A DNA stretch of 64,000 nucleotides from Ricinus communis (taxonomy: Eukaryota > Streptophyta > Magnoliopsida > Malpighiales > Euphorbiaceae): assembly GCF_019578655.1 (NCBI RefSeq), contig NC_063263.1, positions 22,505,001-22,569,000 of the forward strand, in the 5' to 3' direction. The translations under genes and the position numbers were made by a program. The notes under the pieces were generated by a model that was not told where the DNA came from, made no database searches, and saw only the letters and a program-made list of their open reading frames with translations. Positions 11,801 to 24,294 of this stretch are shown piece after piece (the stretch's first letter is position 1; each line of letters starts with the position of its first letter).

Positions 11801-14800
11801 GGGATGCTCGCTGGTGGTACTGGAATAACGCCGATGTTCCAAGTATGTACTTTTGAAATGGGCTTTTTATTTTATAATTGCACAACAAGATACTTTTTGC
11901 TCAATGACCGCTTTTATTTCTCTGGTTTTCATTCCCTTAGGTTGCTAGGGCCATACTAGAAAATCCCAGTGACAAGACCAACATTCATCTTATTTATGCC
12001 AATGTCACATATGGCGACATACTTTTGAAGGTAAATCTCTCTCTCTCTCTCTCTCTCTCGCTCTCTCTGTGTCACACGCACACACTCTCAGTCACTTTCA
12101 TGTTTGGTGTAATAATGACTACAATGCCATATCCAACAGCTAAAGGCACACGTTACTCTTTTATTGTTCAAGGTCAATAAATGTATAGCTTCTAAGAACT
12201 TATTTTGCAGTTTGTTGAATGTATGAGAGTACATTTATTTGTAACTTGTTAAGGTATATTGGAACAACATATGTGCTCTGACATTACACCTTGAGGCAAA
12301 AGGATAACAAATTTCTGTAAAACAAGAGAAGTGACAAAAAGAGTGCATTTATATATAAAATGGAGTTTCTTGCATTGACTATATTGAAAAAAGGGCCAAT
12401 TAACATAGCTCAGACATGTTTCAACAAGCAATTTAAGAAATTAAAAAAAAAAAAAGAAGAGAAAAGCATTACAGTGATTAGGAAAAGTGATGCTGCAAAC
12501 CCTAGCAGAATGCTTTGGTGAGTTTAAGCAGTGTGGAATATGTGGCATAATGAATTGCATAACTGAAATGTTAAAGGAAAGAGTAGATGCCGCAAAATCA
12601 GTTGTCAATACAGGCATAAAAAATGATTGTCATTAACTTTCCTTAAGGTCTGTCTTGTAGGAAAATAAGAGCTGAATCGGGTCAACTATCTTTTAGATTG
12701 AATTCTCAATGGTTCTTTTGATGACTGATCATTTGTAGATTTTCTGAAGGATAGTTGCTCATTCTTAAAATGGAGGTTTTTTCTTTCTTTTTTCTTCATT
12801 GTTTTTTGGCCAACTTCAATGCAATATGAATTCTCAAAATTTAGATCTAACAACAAGAGAGATGTTAAATGCAGCAGAAATTAATCAGCTGAAATGCTTA
12901 GGGCTCAAATTTGGAGATTAACTGCATAACTACATTTTGGTGCAGGAAGAGTTGGATAACCTGGCACACAACTTTCCTAACCGCTTCAGCGTCTATTATG
13001 TTCTGAATGAGGTATACTATAACTGCTCTAAACTTTTTGAGTGTCCATGTTCATCTATAAATTCTCCTTTTCAGTGCATATTGTTTCTACTGAAGTTGTT
13101 AAAATTTTTATGCTGTAGAAACTTTTGTAGTCTCGTGAACATTAGAGTAGTGGGTAAAAAAGAATATAAAGCTAGTTTAATGAAATGATAGAAATTTATA
13201 AGTGGATGAGTGCTTTGTATAGATTTATAGATTTAAGTCCATATGGAGGGATGCTGCAAAGAGTGCCTTGCAATGGTTTCCATTCTTTCTTCAGACTGCA
13301 AATGACATGCTCTTTTGGGTTATAGTACCTCAATCATGGACATTTTTTATGTTTTATACTGAACTATGATTCTCTAAGGAGAAAAATTACTTGATGTATG
13401 ACTAGGCATTCAACCATATATAATGTAAATAAAGAACTGCTACTCTCAATCCCAAATCGTCGATCCCTCTATAATTTTTTATTGTCGTATGATGTATAAC
13501 TGTTGGGTTTGCACTCATCGTGAATCATGTTTGTTGCACATTCTTTCATCTAAGTGAGACACTGAATCCTGTCACTAAGTTCATTATGATTTTTTGAACC
13601 CTCATTCCAAATTCAGTTGTCCAGGAAGTTCTCCCTGTATCCACACACATGGGGGATAAGGAGTAGTGTCAAGCAAAAAGATTTATATCTAAAAAGATTG
13701 CTACTTCCATACAGTAATAATGATAGTGGAATTGCCTAAGGCCTGCCTTGTTTTGTTAGGTTTGAACTTCTTAATGTACCATTCAACATCTTAATTTCAA
13801 GAAATTGCTTATAAAACCAAACAGCAAACTGTAAAAGAAATAAAAGAAAAAAATCAAATTCCTGAAAGATAAAAAGAAATTACCTTTGTTTACCTATAAG
13901 CTTATTAACATACTTGAGATGGCAAGTATATGATTGTCTTTTGTAAAATATTTTCTAGGAAGATGGTCAATGAATAATATCCAGAGGCAGTTGTCCCCGA
14001 GAGGCCTTCCAGAATGTTTTGGAATAATCAACTGAATTGACTTTTTTCTGAAAATAGTTTTAGTTTGCTCCACGAAAGAAGCTTTGGAATGTGAGAGGAA
14101 ATTTGATCTAATCTCCCATTAGATGTTTCATGTTCGAACCTACTATATATACATTGTTGCTTCCTCGCCCTATAGCCCTATATTTAGTTTGGCCAAAGTC
14201 AATGTTCACGATTTTAATATGGATTAGGCTAAGACCTATCATTAAGGCTGTCAGCAGACTAGGTTGAAGGCAGCCTTAAGCTTAAACTTGGCAAAGAAAA
14301 TCGACTGACATAAAAATGAGTTCAACCTGATTGAGGCTTTAGATATCAAGCCTGAGCTCAACATAAAGCTTACTGAAGTTTTTATGATTTGGACTATGTC
14401 GGAATTGGTAACTTATTTAAGATGTTGTCTAATATCTACAGAATAGGAAAATAGTTAACTTATTCCCTATTTTTTTTTGTCATTACCCATTTACATAGGT
14501 GCTGTATTATCAATTATTTCAGCAGAGAAATAATAATGATTTTCATATTCTCTGCTTTTTTCAAATGGCAGTTCTATGTATACATATATATAATATAATA
14601 TCAAATGAATTAGAAATACAAGTTAAAATTTTTAGTAAGTGTTCAAATGTTGAAAGCAGAAGTTGAGGGATGTAGTGGGTTGAAATTTCAAAAAAAGAGT
14701 TGAAGGTGTGACAAGATTTATTCTTACAAAGTACCGGGGTAAATTTTATATGTTATGCCATTATTTTGTAAAAGAAAAAAACAATGTCTTAAGAGAACTA

Positions 14801-15004
14801 CATTCATCTTCAATGCATCAAAACGTCTGGTTTAGTAAAGAATATCCTTTGACATTCTCATTGTAATACTTAGAGCATGTTGATAACAAATGGTTGTTGT
14901 CAGCCTCCTGAAGGATGGGATGGCGGTGTAGGGTTTGTATCCAAGGAAATGATTCAACACCATTGCCCCCCACCAGCATCAGATGTTCAGGTGAATCTTA
15001 TATG

Positions 15005-15058
<54 letters not shown>

Positions 15059-15191
15059 TACTGAAAATAATCACGAACAACTTTCATCTTTCTTACAGAT
15101 TTTAAGATGTGGCCCCCCACCAATGAACAAGGCGATGGCTGCTCACCTAAATGCTCTTGGATACACTTCCGAGATGCAGTTCCAGTTTTAG
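8842..15191 (+). CDS. CBR1: NADH-cytochrome b5 reductase, nine exons
   Basis: This is an FAD enzyme that passes electrons from NADH to cytochrome b5, feeding membrane desaturases; plant CBR1 sits in the ER or mitochondrial outer membrane. Exons by GT-AG junctions: 8842-8953, 9350-9491, 9644-9734, 9828-9905, 11762-11842, 11941-12030, 12946-13011, 14904-14990, 15099-15191. They join without frame breaks into 279 residues, against about 281 in Arabidopsis. Residues 11-32 form one membrane anchor followed by KKPK. The flavin motif KPYTP is at 96-100 and GRMSHHF at 120-126. The NADH site carries [12 protein letters not shown] (155-166) and CGPPPMNKA (253-261). The C-terminus EMQFQF is typical. The start is the only Met giving the anchor. 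Introns range from 93 to about 1,890 bp; introns 6 and 8 begin with CT runs. The gene looks intact. Confidence 0.95.
10755..11371. mobile_element. Possible MITE-like insertion in CBR1 intron 4
   Basis: The left border reads TAGGACTGTTTTTTTGCAT and the right border GAACTAAACAACCCTTTA. These are imperfect inverted ends of the AGGG/ACTGTTT type common in plant hAT-like MITEs. The interior is AT-rich without coding potential. No clean target duplication was found, so the boundaries are tentative. Confidence 0.3.
12036..12059 (+). repeat. (TC)12 microsatellite at the start of CBR1 intron 6
   Basis: It begins six bases after the exon 6 donor. After one interrupting G, a shorter CT run and a CA-rich stretch continue to about 12,090. 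Confidence 0.9.
15007..15055 (+). repeat. (CT)24 microsatellite in CBR1 intron 8
   Basis: A 49-base perfect CT run fills nearly half of a 108-bp intron. It is expected to be polymorphic in length. Confidence 0.95.
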
Positions 15192-16006
15192 GCCTGTATC
15201 CTTTCACTATCACACATTTGGTCTTAACTTCTGAAAGGAGTAGAGAAAACATTGAAAATTTTTATGCTTCAATATAGATTGAAGAAGAAGCGATTACAGT
15301 GGCCAGTTTAATTCAGCTTGATTTCTGCAATTCTAGAAAAAAAAATGCAAGAGGCGTTTCATGTTTCTACAGTTATAGTGGAGGACAAATGAATAAGCTA
15401 ATATAAAAACTGCAGATTATGACACTGTTATTTTTGCTGTAGTTATTGTTATCAGCCATTGCTGTTGCTGCTGTTGTTTGTTAGTATTAATATATCACTA
15501 TTATTTGTTGCAAGTGGTGCACCATTTTGGCTAATTACTGCCCATAGTGAAGGAACCGAACATGTTGGCTAATGCATAGGTATCTCTCTTGATAGCTTTT
15601 GTGCATCTTCAGGTCTACCAACCAAACCTCAACAGATGCTGCAATGTTACTGCTATGGCTTGCTCAACTCTGCACAATAGTCAGTTAAATCCTGCTCAGC
15701 CCTTTTCAAAATAGCAGAAAGGTCTTTGTAAAGAGCATCAAAATCTTATTCAACCTAAAACTTGGCCAGGTTTAGTGGAGGTTGTGACTGATAGACCAGA
15801 GTGGCCTGTCCGGATGTAGTGCAGGTATGGATTTAGGAATAGGATTTTACACATGATGGTCTGAAGAGGTTATGTGGGGCAATACAGTTGCATTATTGCT
15901 GGAATCATATGTTGTAGTTGTTGATAAATACGAAATATATGAGTTCATGCTCACTGCACCCAGCAGCAGAACTAGGGGAGGAGGCAAGGAGAGGAGAGGT
16001 CATTTA
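15192..16006 (+). other. CBR1 3' untranslated region and spacer
   Basis: No coding frame is seen. The first few hundred bases probably form the 3' untranslated region, although I could not fix a single poly-A site. The rest is unremarkable unique-looking sequence up to the MITE. Confidence 0.4.
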
Positions 16007-16632
16007 GGGCTGTAAATGAACTAAACGTCTGGGGAATCATTCGGAGCTCGACTTGATAAAAAGCTCATTCAAAATTATTCGTTAAGTTAATTGAGTCAAG
16101 AGTAGTTTGGTTAGTTAATTCGTGAGCTTGCCCGTTTATTCGCTTGCTCGCCTACTCGTGAGCTCGAGCTCGTGAATAGGCTCGCAATCTGGCTTAGGAG
16201 CAAACTCGTATATGAGCTCGTCTATAGGCTCGTTTAATTACTCGAGCTCGAATGAATTTTATTTTTATATTTAATTTTTTGTATATTTAATAATAATGAT
16301 TATAATAATAATTTTATAATAATAACATTTGATATTGAAAAATATTTAATGAGTTCGAGCTCGAGCTTAGCTCGTTTACTGACTATTTATTAAGCTGAAT
16401 TTGAACTTAGCTCGTACAATGACTATTTATTGAGTTGAACTCGAACTTAGCTCGTTTAGCACAATAAACGAGCTATTTACGAATTGAGGTTAAACTACTC
16501 GTGAGCATAATAATTACTAATAAGTTGAGCTTTATTTTGAATATAAGAGTTCGAATCGAGCTCAAGCTTTTATTAAATTAAACTAAACTGAGTTGGAGCT
16601 CGTTAAAATTTAACTCTATTCATTTATAGCCC
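16007..16632. mobile_element. GAGCTCG-rich MITE with hAT-like terminal inverted repeats
   Basis: The left end reads GGGCTGTAAATGA and the right end TCATTTATAGCCC, a 13-bp inverted repeat with one mismatch. The 626-bp interior has no coding potential. It is packed with variants of GAGCTCG, ACTCGAGCT and TTAGCTCG, partly palindromic. This GGGCTGTAAATGA...GAGCTC architecture is familiar from non-autonomous elements of many flowering plants. I could not identify a clear 8-bp target duplication. Confidence 0.65.
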
Positions 16633-17780
16633 GTAGTCACTGTCCTTTTATGTCCTTACAAAGTATATTATTACTGTCCTTCAAAACATAAATTCCTACT
16701 CCTTCCATGTTTTGCTCTTTCTATGTTTTTGCTTCTCCTAATCTTTTCTTTTTGGGTCAGCCCATTAATGATAATTTGAACCAAGTGTAAAATACCCTTT
16801 TGAAATTGTGCTATTGATAAATTAGTTCAATTTCAGTTTTTCTAATAATTAAATCCACAACTTCTATTTAAAAATCAAATCAATTTATATTTTTATATCT
16901 TTTGTTTACTTTCCTTTTAATTAATCAATTATTTTTCCTCATCACTGCCACTCTCCTTCCATTATTGTGGTATTTATATATTCACCATTGCCACTTCACC
17001 ATCTTCATTTATATATTTCTTAATAATAAATAAGAAAACATTCGCTGATTTTTGTTTACTTGATTAATTATGAACTTTTTTTAATATTTTAGTTTATAAT
17101 TTTATTTAAGATTTTTCAGAGATTTATTCATCCCTATCAGCAACCCATTTTTTGTAGGAGTAATAATATTAATTCCAATTTTTTTATAGTGAAAAGTAAA
17201 ATAGTTAAGCTTTTCCTATCGAGTTATATTGTGGACATATAATTTCTAACTTTATTTAAAATAGTTTTTAGAAAAAATTTCATGGTGCAGAATTTTTAAA
17301 AATTTTTATTTTATAATTTTATTTTTACTTTCATTTTAAAATTTACTTATACGGTCTTTTATTGTTTTTAAATTTTATTAAAAATAATATATTAAAAGTA
17401 ATATCTAAAACATACTGAAAGAATATTATTTAACTTGCATTATTGTCAAACTAGCTAAGTAAGATAAATTTATTGTTTTTATCTTGTAGAATATCCTGTC
17501 ATCACCTTGACTTTTAAATCTCTGATATGAATCAATTATGACATTGATATTTTTTTTATCTTTCTCCAAACCGGTAGACTTCATGCTTTGTGGCTAAATA
17601 TAGACAACCGGCTTGTCAAAGCTTCGATCTTTATCTCGATGAGCATCAAAGTGCCTTTGTCCAAACTAAAGGATGAATTTTAGGAATACATTACATGCCA
17701 TACATCACATATGCATGTCACATATCTTTGCTTGATGTGAGTTTTATGTACTTGTATATGTCACTAACTTGTAAAATAAA
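16633..17780. other. AT-rich intergenic spacer
   Basis: No gene, RNA or recognisable mobile element is seen. Long AT runs and short open frames without family features are all that can be described. Confidence 0.5.
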
Positions 17781-18220
17781 ATCATCTATATCTATATAAG
17801 GGATGTTCTATAACTGACATATAACTATTGAATTTCAAACTGTTGCAACATTATCATTAATGTTTATTGATCTGATCATTTCATATTCAAAACAAAGCTA
17901 CATTTGAGAAAAAAAAAATTGATAAAGAAAGGATTTAACAAAAACAGTACACAAGATAAAACAAGATGAAAATGTTGTGAAGTTCCATTAACCAAAACCA
18001 ATAAAAGAAAACAAAAAAAGTAATAAAAGAATCATCTATATCTATATAAAAGGGTGTTCTTATAACTGACATATAACTATTGAATTTCAAGCTACTGCAA
18101 CATTGTCATTAATATTTATTGATCTGATAATTTCATCTTCAAAATAAAGCTATATTTAAGAAACGAAAATATTGATAAAGAAAGGATTTCTTTTAAAGAA
18201 AAACATTACACAAGAGAAAT
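17781..18220 (+). repeat. Imperfect direct tandem duplication, period about 250 bp
   Basis: Copy 1 starts at 17,781 and copy 2 at 18,031, both with ATCATCTATATCTATATAA. They run in parallel through CTGACATATAACTATTGAAT, TTTATTGATCTGAT and TTGATAAAGAAAGGATTT. Substitutions and small indels separate them, so the duplication is not recent. No coding potential. Confidence 0.75.
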
Positions 18221-19480
18221 GAAAATGACATATACCTTGAGGCTTGAGCCACACTTCCTACAGTATAGAGACAGATCTATACGACAAAGAATTAATACTC
18301 TAATACTGAAACAAAACAAAGACACAAAGCAAAAGAGTAATAAAAGGAGAGACAGGAAAGAAAAGGTGTGCATGTGGATTTAGATATAGAAAGGAGATTA
18401 CATGTGTATGTCAGTTTACTAAAATCCTATAGTAAGCTTTTAGTTGGTCAGTTAAAAAAAAAGAACTCATTAACATATAAACTCTAATGTTATACGCGAG
18501 GATATATTCATTAAATTGCAGTTAAATTTTTATTATATTGTAGTTGAATGTTCGTCACATTGTAGTTAAATGTTCATAATTTTCTATTATGCTTTTTTTA
18601 CAGTGGATAATGGGTATTTTGTACACATATGCAGCTTAAATTTGTCACATTTTATAAACTCAGAATTTCATTCTAATACTGATAATTCCATAACCAAAAG
18701 TATTTGATACATTTTTATAATGAACATCAATATTTATCAGTTATAGGCACAACATTCATTTCTTTTTATAATGATGTTCACTTTCTATTCTCTCAATTTT
18801 TAGATGTTCATTATTTTTGTGAAGGATGTTCATCTTTTACGATCTGTATATTTATTAATTAATTCTTATTAATTTAGTAGTTATAATCTTATATATGTTC
18901 CTTAGATCACTATAAAATATTGTTTTCAGATGAAAAAAATGTTTATCCTTTCTGAAAGTTAGATTCACAGTCTTTGTGATGGATATTTGAAATATTTTTA
19001 TAATGGATAAAAGCATTTGTTATTTATAGGCAAGATAATTATTATTTTGCCAATGGATATTCATCATTAATAAATGTATTTATGTTTGATTTTGATGTTT
19101 TGACACGATTATTTAAATGAGGCGTGTTTGGATTAGTCATTTTTATATTATACACGTATCTCAAACGACACGATTAGACACAACACGACACGAACTGCCA
19201 CCCTATTTGAAACATTTGACTATTGCTTGAAAATCAGTAGTTAACTTGTTCATACATATAGTCTTTCTCAATTTTGGACTTAGAAAAGAAAAGATAATGC
19301 AAAATGCATTTTTTATTTATTAAAAATGATGGAGATTTTTATTGTAAGGAGAATATTGATGATTCCTCTTAAAGAAGAATATAATGGCAAAGTTGTTATT
19401 TGCTCCGTGTTGATTTTATAAAGTTTGAAAAGCTAAAGTCCTTTAATAATATAATGCTCTTTACATCAAAATTTACGTAT
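18221..19480. other. AT-rich spacer with scattered ATGTTCA words and a small TE scar
   Basis: Between 18,480 and 19,050 the words ATGTTCA/TGTTCAT recur irregularly. At 19,125-19,205 a stretch with CACGATT...ACACGACACGAACTGCCACCC resembles the end of a degraded plant transposon. No gene seen. Confidence 0.4.
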
Positions 19481-20980
19481 CTATATTCTCTTCCCATTGT
19501 CTGTTGTGGTGAAGAAAAATAAGGATCACGTCCATGATTGTACATGAAAAGAAAATAGAAGATGATTTTAAAATTGGAACGAAAAATATCAATAACAATC
19601 GGAATATGATGTATCTGAATTATACTAATTATATAATTCTTAAATTTCGTTTAATATCTATTTTAAATTTTGTTTCAAAGTTTTTAATTTGTTATTGATT
19701 TATTCTTTTTTATATTTATATTAATATAATAATCAATATACAAATATTTTACTATATATATATATATATATATATATATCAAATATACCTATTTTTAAGC
19801 AAATATTTTTAGATTTTAAAAATATATACTTATTTTATACTTTTTATATACTCATAATATACTTTTTACAATCTATTTTAATTTTTTTATATTTTGTTTG
19901 ACACTGTTATATAATATATTATTATTTTATTCCTTTTTTATATTTATATTACTATAGTTGTCGATTTACAAGTGTTGTACAATTTATATATGAATCACAC
20001 ATGAGTCCAAAACTAATTTAATAATCTTATGATTTAAAAAAGGTAGTAGATACTCATTATATATTCAAAGTATATTATATACTGTTAAATTTAAAAGTTT
20101 ATTTGAATATAAGCTGAATATACTCGTAATATACTTCGATAATATTTTTTATATACTCGAAATAAAGTTGGTATAAATCATCTATCGCGATATTCATATT
20201 TTTCTTATCCAATTTGCTCAAGGACAGTTATATTATCATGTTTGCTTAGTCATTGTAATATGAAATGTTTTGATTTGTCAAAAGATTTTTAAGAATTGTT
20301 CTTGATTCTTTAGTCGTTGCAAATTATAGATTTGTCCTCTTTGAACTTAATGCAAAGTAGTTATTTTATGATTGAGTTTTTGTAGTAATTATGCACAAAA
20401 AGTATTTGGTAAAGTAATTTTTTTTTAAACTCTAAATAGAATAGGAAGCTTGTAGTTTTTTCTATTTATAATCGTTAACTTGATATAGAATTTGTTATTT
20501 TGTTTATTGTTGTGAAGAAAAATAGGTAATGTGTTTATATATTAAAAAATATATAAGATAATTTTAAAATTTGAGAAAAGAAAACTCAATGACAATCAGA
20601 GTATCATATACCTGAAATAAACTCATTATATACTTAATATATACTATTCACTGCATATTTTTAGAATTGTTTTATATTCTTTTAGAAAATAATTTTTTCA
20701 ATATAATGTATCATCGATGTATTCTTTTTATATACCTATATTCATAAAATAGTCATACAAAACATACAATATGGTATGAAAATTTACATTCCTCATGTTT
20801 TCTTCCTAATATCCATTATTGTGGAAAAAATAGGTATTATGTCATATATATATATATAATATAATATAAAAAATAATTTAAAATTTGAATGAACAAAATT
20901 CATTAAGAATCAAAATATCATATACTTAAAATAAATTTGTAATATATTAAATAGATACCGTTTATTGTATATCTCGAAAT

Positions 20981-21011
<31 letters not shown>

Positions 21012-21867
21012 TTTCCAGTTTGATTAATTTATTTTGTCAGTTTAATTTTTTTGGTTTTGGATCAATTTTTTTACTTCTTTGCTTTTTTTTTTTTTTTTAT
21101 ATATCACTATTAAGAGTTTCTTTTCCTATTTTATGTTAAATGTTATGGAAGAATTAATGAGTAGTAATATATATCATAAATATATTTTTTATATTTTCTC
21201 AAAACACAATTTAATATAATTTAAGTGGATATTTGACCAATCACTTGAAAGGTTAAAGTTTGAAACTAATTTAATAATTTTTAAATTAACTAATAAAAAA
21301 TTATAATAACTCTTTGTAAAAGAAATAGATTTTTCTACAATTAAATAAAATAGTTGGATGAAATCAAATTTAGAATTTAAATTTATTTAATTTTTATCTA
21401 ATATTATTTGTTTTGTATAATTAAAACTTTTAAAAAGAACACATTTCAATTTTATGATATATATATAGAGCAAGCTTTTTCTTTATTTTATCTTATCTTC
21501 TTTAATGGATTTGGAAAGAGAATATATGTGTGAAGAGAATCAATTATAAACATTCTTTTGGGTGGAAAATAAGCGTGTTTTTTGATAGTAGGTATAAAAA
21601 TTAGATTTTTATATTTTGAACGTATTTTTGTTAATTTTTAGAAACGTGGGTATAAAAGTTAACTGACTTCACTTTTTAGATAATTGTATAAAAATTCGTT
21701 TTATATTAGAAGTCAACGAGGGAGAAATATAGCTACTAACCATCATGATTTTTATTGAGAATATTGTTGGGAAATTGCAACATAAGAAGGATAAGAAAAT
21801 AACCACATTTTGTGCAGTTGAGAGACACATACATAAAGCTCACACATACCATCTTTAGCAGGAACTT
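19481..21867. repeat. AT-rich spacer holding three dispersed ~130-bp degenerate repeats
   Basis: Three blocks share the order GTGAAGAAAAATA, then ATTTTAAAATTTGA, AAATCA(A/G)TATCATATACCTGAA, then TTATATACTT-like text. They lie near 19,500-19,640, 20,510-20,640 and 20,815-20,955. TA microsatellites lie at 19,753-19,779 and 20,981-21,004. No coding potential. Confidence 0.45.
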
Positions 21868-23013
21868 TCAGAAATGAATGTTCTGATAATCATTCTCATT
21901 AATAAAGCTTTTGATAAGTAACATCAATTTGTTTGATGCTTCTGAATTAGGATCAATGGTGAAGAAGCCATGTTGCTTTCCTTCGAATCCAACGTATTCG
22001 ATCTTCTTTCCCCAAGCTTTCAGTCTCTCTGCATAATCCTTAGCACGATCTTTCAGCAGATCACTTTCTCCCATGATCACTAGAATTGGGTCAAGATTTA
22101 CTAGTTCAAGACTCTGGCTATATGGTCCAAATGGGTTCACTAGAGGGTGATCAGTTGTATCGCCAATGGGAATGGATAATCTCCAAAATCTATATGTTAA
22201 CAGAAGTTTGTCACAGATTAGCAATCCATGCTTTAAGTTTAAAGGCAAAGTCTAGAGTTCAAGAAGATGTGTAAAAGGCGTATAAAGAATGCCTTTTAAT
22301 CTTTAGGGTATTAGGCTAAAGCTCATAATGTCAAATTTTAGTACAAACCTGTCAATGAGCTCCCAGTTCAGAAATGCGTCTTTAGGCCCCTCTACTTCTG
22401 ATACAGACCTCACCATCCCACCGAAAAAGGGTGCCAAAAGTACATAACCCTTCACCCGAACAGGGGACAACTCGGGCGATCCAGCTCCTAGCCGAACAGC
22501 CAAGTTATGTGCAATATTCCCACCAGCTGAATCACCAGAAATGAAAACCTTACTAAAATCAGCAACCTCAGATAGCCATGTATCCGCCTCCTCGGACAAA
22601 GCCTGAGCTTGAAGCCATTTCATGGCCATGAATCCATCCTCAATGGCAGCAGGAAGCCGGTTTTCCGGAGCTAAACGGTAATCCGGAGAGATTATCACAG
22701 CTTGAAGGTCCAAGGCAAGCTTGAAACAGTAGTTTTGACAGTTGGGCCAAGTCCGAGAACCAATGCAAAAGCCACCACCATGGATGTAATAGAAGACTGG
22801 AAGCTTGGTGGAAGAGGATGAAGAAGCTGGCTTGTAGAGCCGGAGGTGAAGATTATGAACAGGGTCAAAGAGGCAATCTTTCCATAGAACAGAACCACCA
22901 TCATGAACAGGAACTTTGAAGCTTGGCTCAGTAGAACGCCAGATTGAGCCATCGCTGTAAACGCGAAGAACTCCTCTGCATTCATCGACCTCATAAGGAG
23001 TAGAGTTGGACAT
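21868..23013 (-). CDS. CXE15: Carboxylesterase 15-like alpha/beta hydrolase, two exons
   Basis: This is a plant class I carboxylesterase of the hormone-sensitive-lipase/GID1 fold, hydrolysing small acyl esters. Exons on the minus strand are 23013-22349 and 22189-21868. A 159-bp GT-AG intron splits the Arg codon at residue 222. They join cleanly into 328 residues, the family's usual length. The oxyanion-hole motif HGGG is at 78-81 and the nucleophile elbow GDSAGG at 160-165 (Ser162). Asp264 sits in VIMGESDLL, and His294 in KQHGF completes the triad. There is no signal peptide, so cytosolic is likely. It lacks the GID1 substitution of the catalytic His, so it is an enzyme rather than a gibberellin receptor. 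The segment FWRLSIPIG...NPFGPYS matches the CXE15 subgroup; AtCXE15 is reported to hydrolyse strigolactones, but that substrate is not shown here. Intact. Confidence 0.92.
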
Positions 23014-23126
23014 ATTTCTGGGTGCTACTGAGGAAAGAAATGAAGCATTAAGAAGACGAATAAAGAAAGAAGAACAACAAAGAAAGAGTTAAAGAAAGGA
23101 GGCTTTTCGGTTAGAGGATTTATTAT

Positions 23127-23134
23127 CTTTATAC
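23127..23134 (-). promoter_or_regulatory. Candidate TATA box of the CXE15-like gene
   Basis: The minus strand reads GTATAAAG about 115 bases before the ATG, a plausible distance with an 80-base leader. The leader is purine-rich (AAAGAAAG words). Confidence 0.45.
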
Positions 23135-24294
23135 AAAAAGATGGCGTGTAGTTTCTGCATCTTTCTGTGCACTTATTGGATAAGATTAAATCTTGTAGCT
23201 ATTGCTGGAGGCAATTGCATCTGCACATATATATTACAGCATGCACTTGAAGAAAACAAGCACTGCTGGAAAATTACTTATGACCTTGATTTTAGATTAG
23301 TTAGCTGCTAGAGTTTTGATAGTAATTCAATTCTTTTGTACCACAAAGCTTAGGCTTATTTTTAGTGTTAGGATGACTAGCAGCAATGAGTGATAGAGCC
23401 ATAATCATTCCATTAGGCCTAAACAGATCGACAGATTGGTGGAATTGATTTTTGATTAAAAATGTTTTCGATGAGAAAAATTATGTCTCCATCAGGTTGA
23501 CATTAAATTTCACTAAGAACCCAAGAGAAAAGAAAAAAGAAAAAAGAAAAAAAGAAAAGAAAAAAGAAAACCCACAAAAGAGCACATGAAATAATATACT
23601 ACAATCTGGACAAAAGTTTATTTTACATCCATTGACATGGATCAGCAAGTTTAATTTGTAGGAAACAACTTTTGGTCACAAAAGGATATAATTTTGAGAT
23701 AATACTAATTTGAAATGCAATTGAAAATGAAGATTAAAAAGAATAGCAGTGAGATAAGTCATCAGGAAGTAAAAGAAAATTCTCTTTCTTTCCAAGAAAG
23801 AGCTTATATGAGCAGTAATTAGTCAGAGGTATTGCCCATCAATGGCAGTGTAAATTATAAAAAACTGATGTTTCACCTGAGGGAATATTGTCAGTGGGGG
23901 ATGCTCACAAGAATGTGCTAACAAGTTTCATGTGCTAAACTGTTGTTTTTAGTACATAATAATTAACAACAAGAATAAGAAAACAAACAAAAGACACAAG
24001 GAAGAAACTAGACAACATTTCTGTAATAATTGTCATTGGAAATCATCTGGCCTGCTGAATTTGGCTTTAAAAATTGAATTGATTTTAATTTAAACACAAG
24101 TTGCATTGAATCTACAGTTTCATCATTCACAGTTCATAATAATTACATAATAAGTTGGGCAATAGACAAAAATAATTTACAAAATATGGTGGGGTGGCAC
24201 GGAAAGAAAACAAGGATCTGCCGAAAGAATTGGTGCTTCAATAAATTTGTCTTACATGGTCAAAAATATGACTGCACAGAGCTGAATTTAAAGC
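23135..24294. other. Spacer between the carboxylesterase and DnaJ-domain genes
   Basis: No gene is seen. A 48-base pure A/G tract lies at 23,523-23,570 (GAAAAAA-type units). The right part presumably includes the 3' untranslated region of the next minus-strand gene. Confidence 0.5.

Noticed and set aside
14125..14145. TGTTCGAACCTAC resembling a tRNA T-loop
   Set aside because: No acceptor stem, anticodon arm or second promoter box is found around it.
14877..15191. Single 104-codon frame reading through the CT microsatellite
   Set aside because: It is CBR1 exons 8 and 9 joined through a 108-bp intron that happens to lack stops; GT-AG sites and homology support splicing.
22695..22994. 99-codon minus-strand frame
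   Set aside because: It is a shifted-frame shadow of exon 1 of the carboxylesterase.
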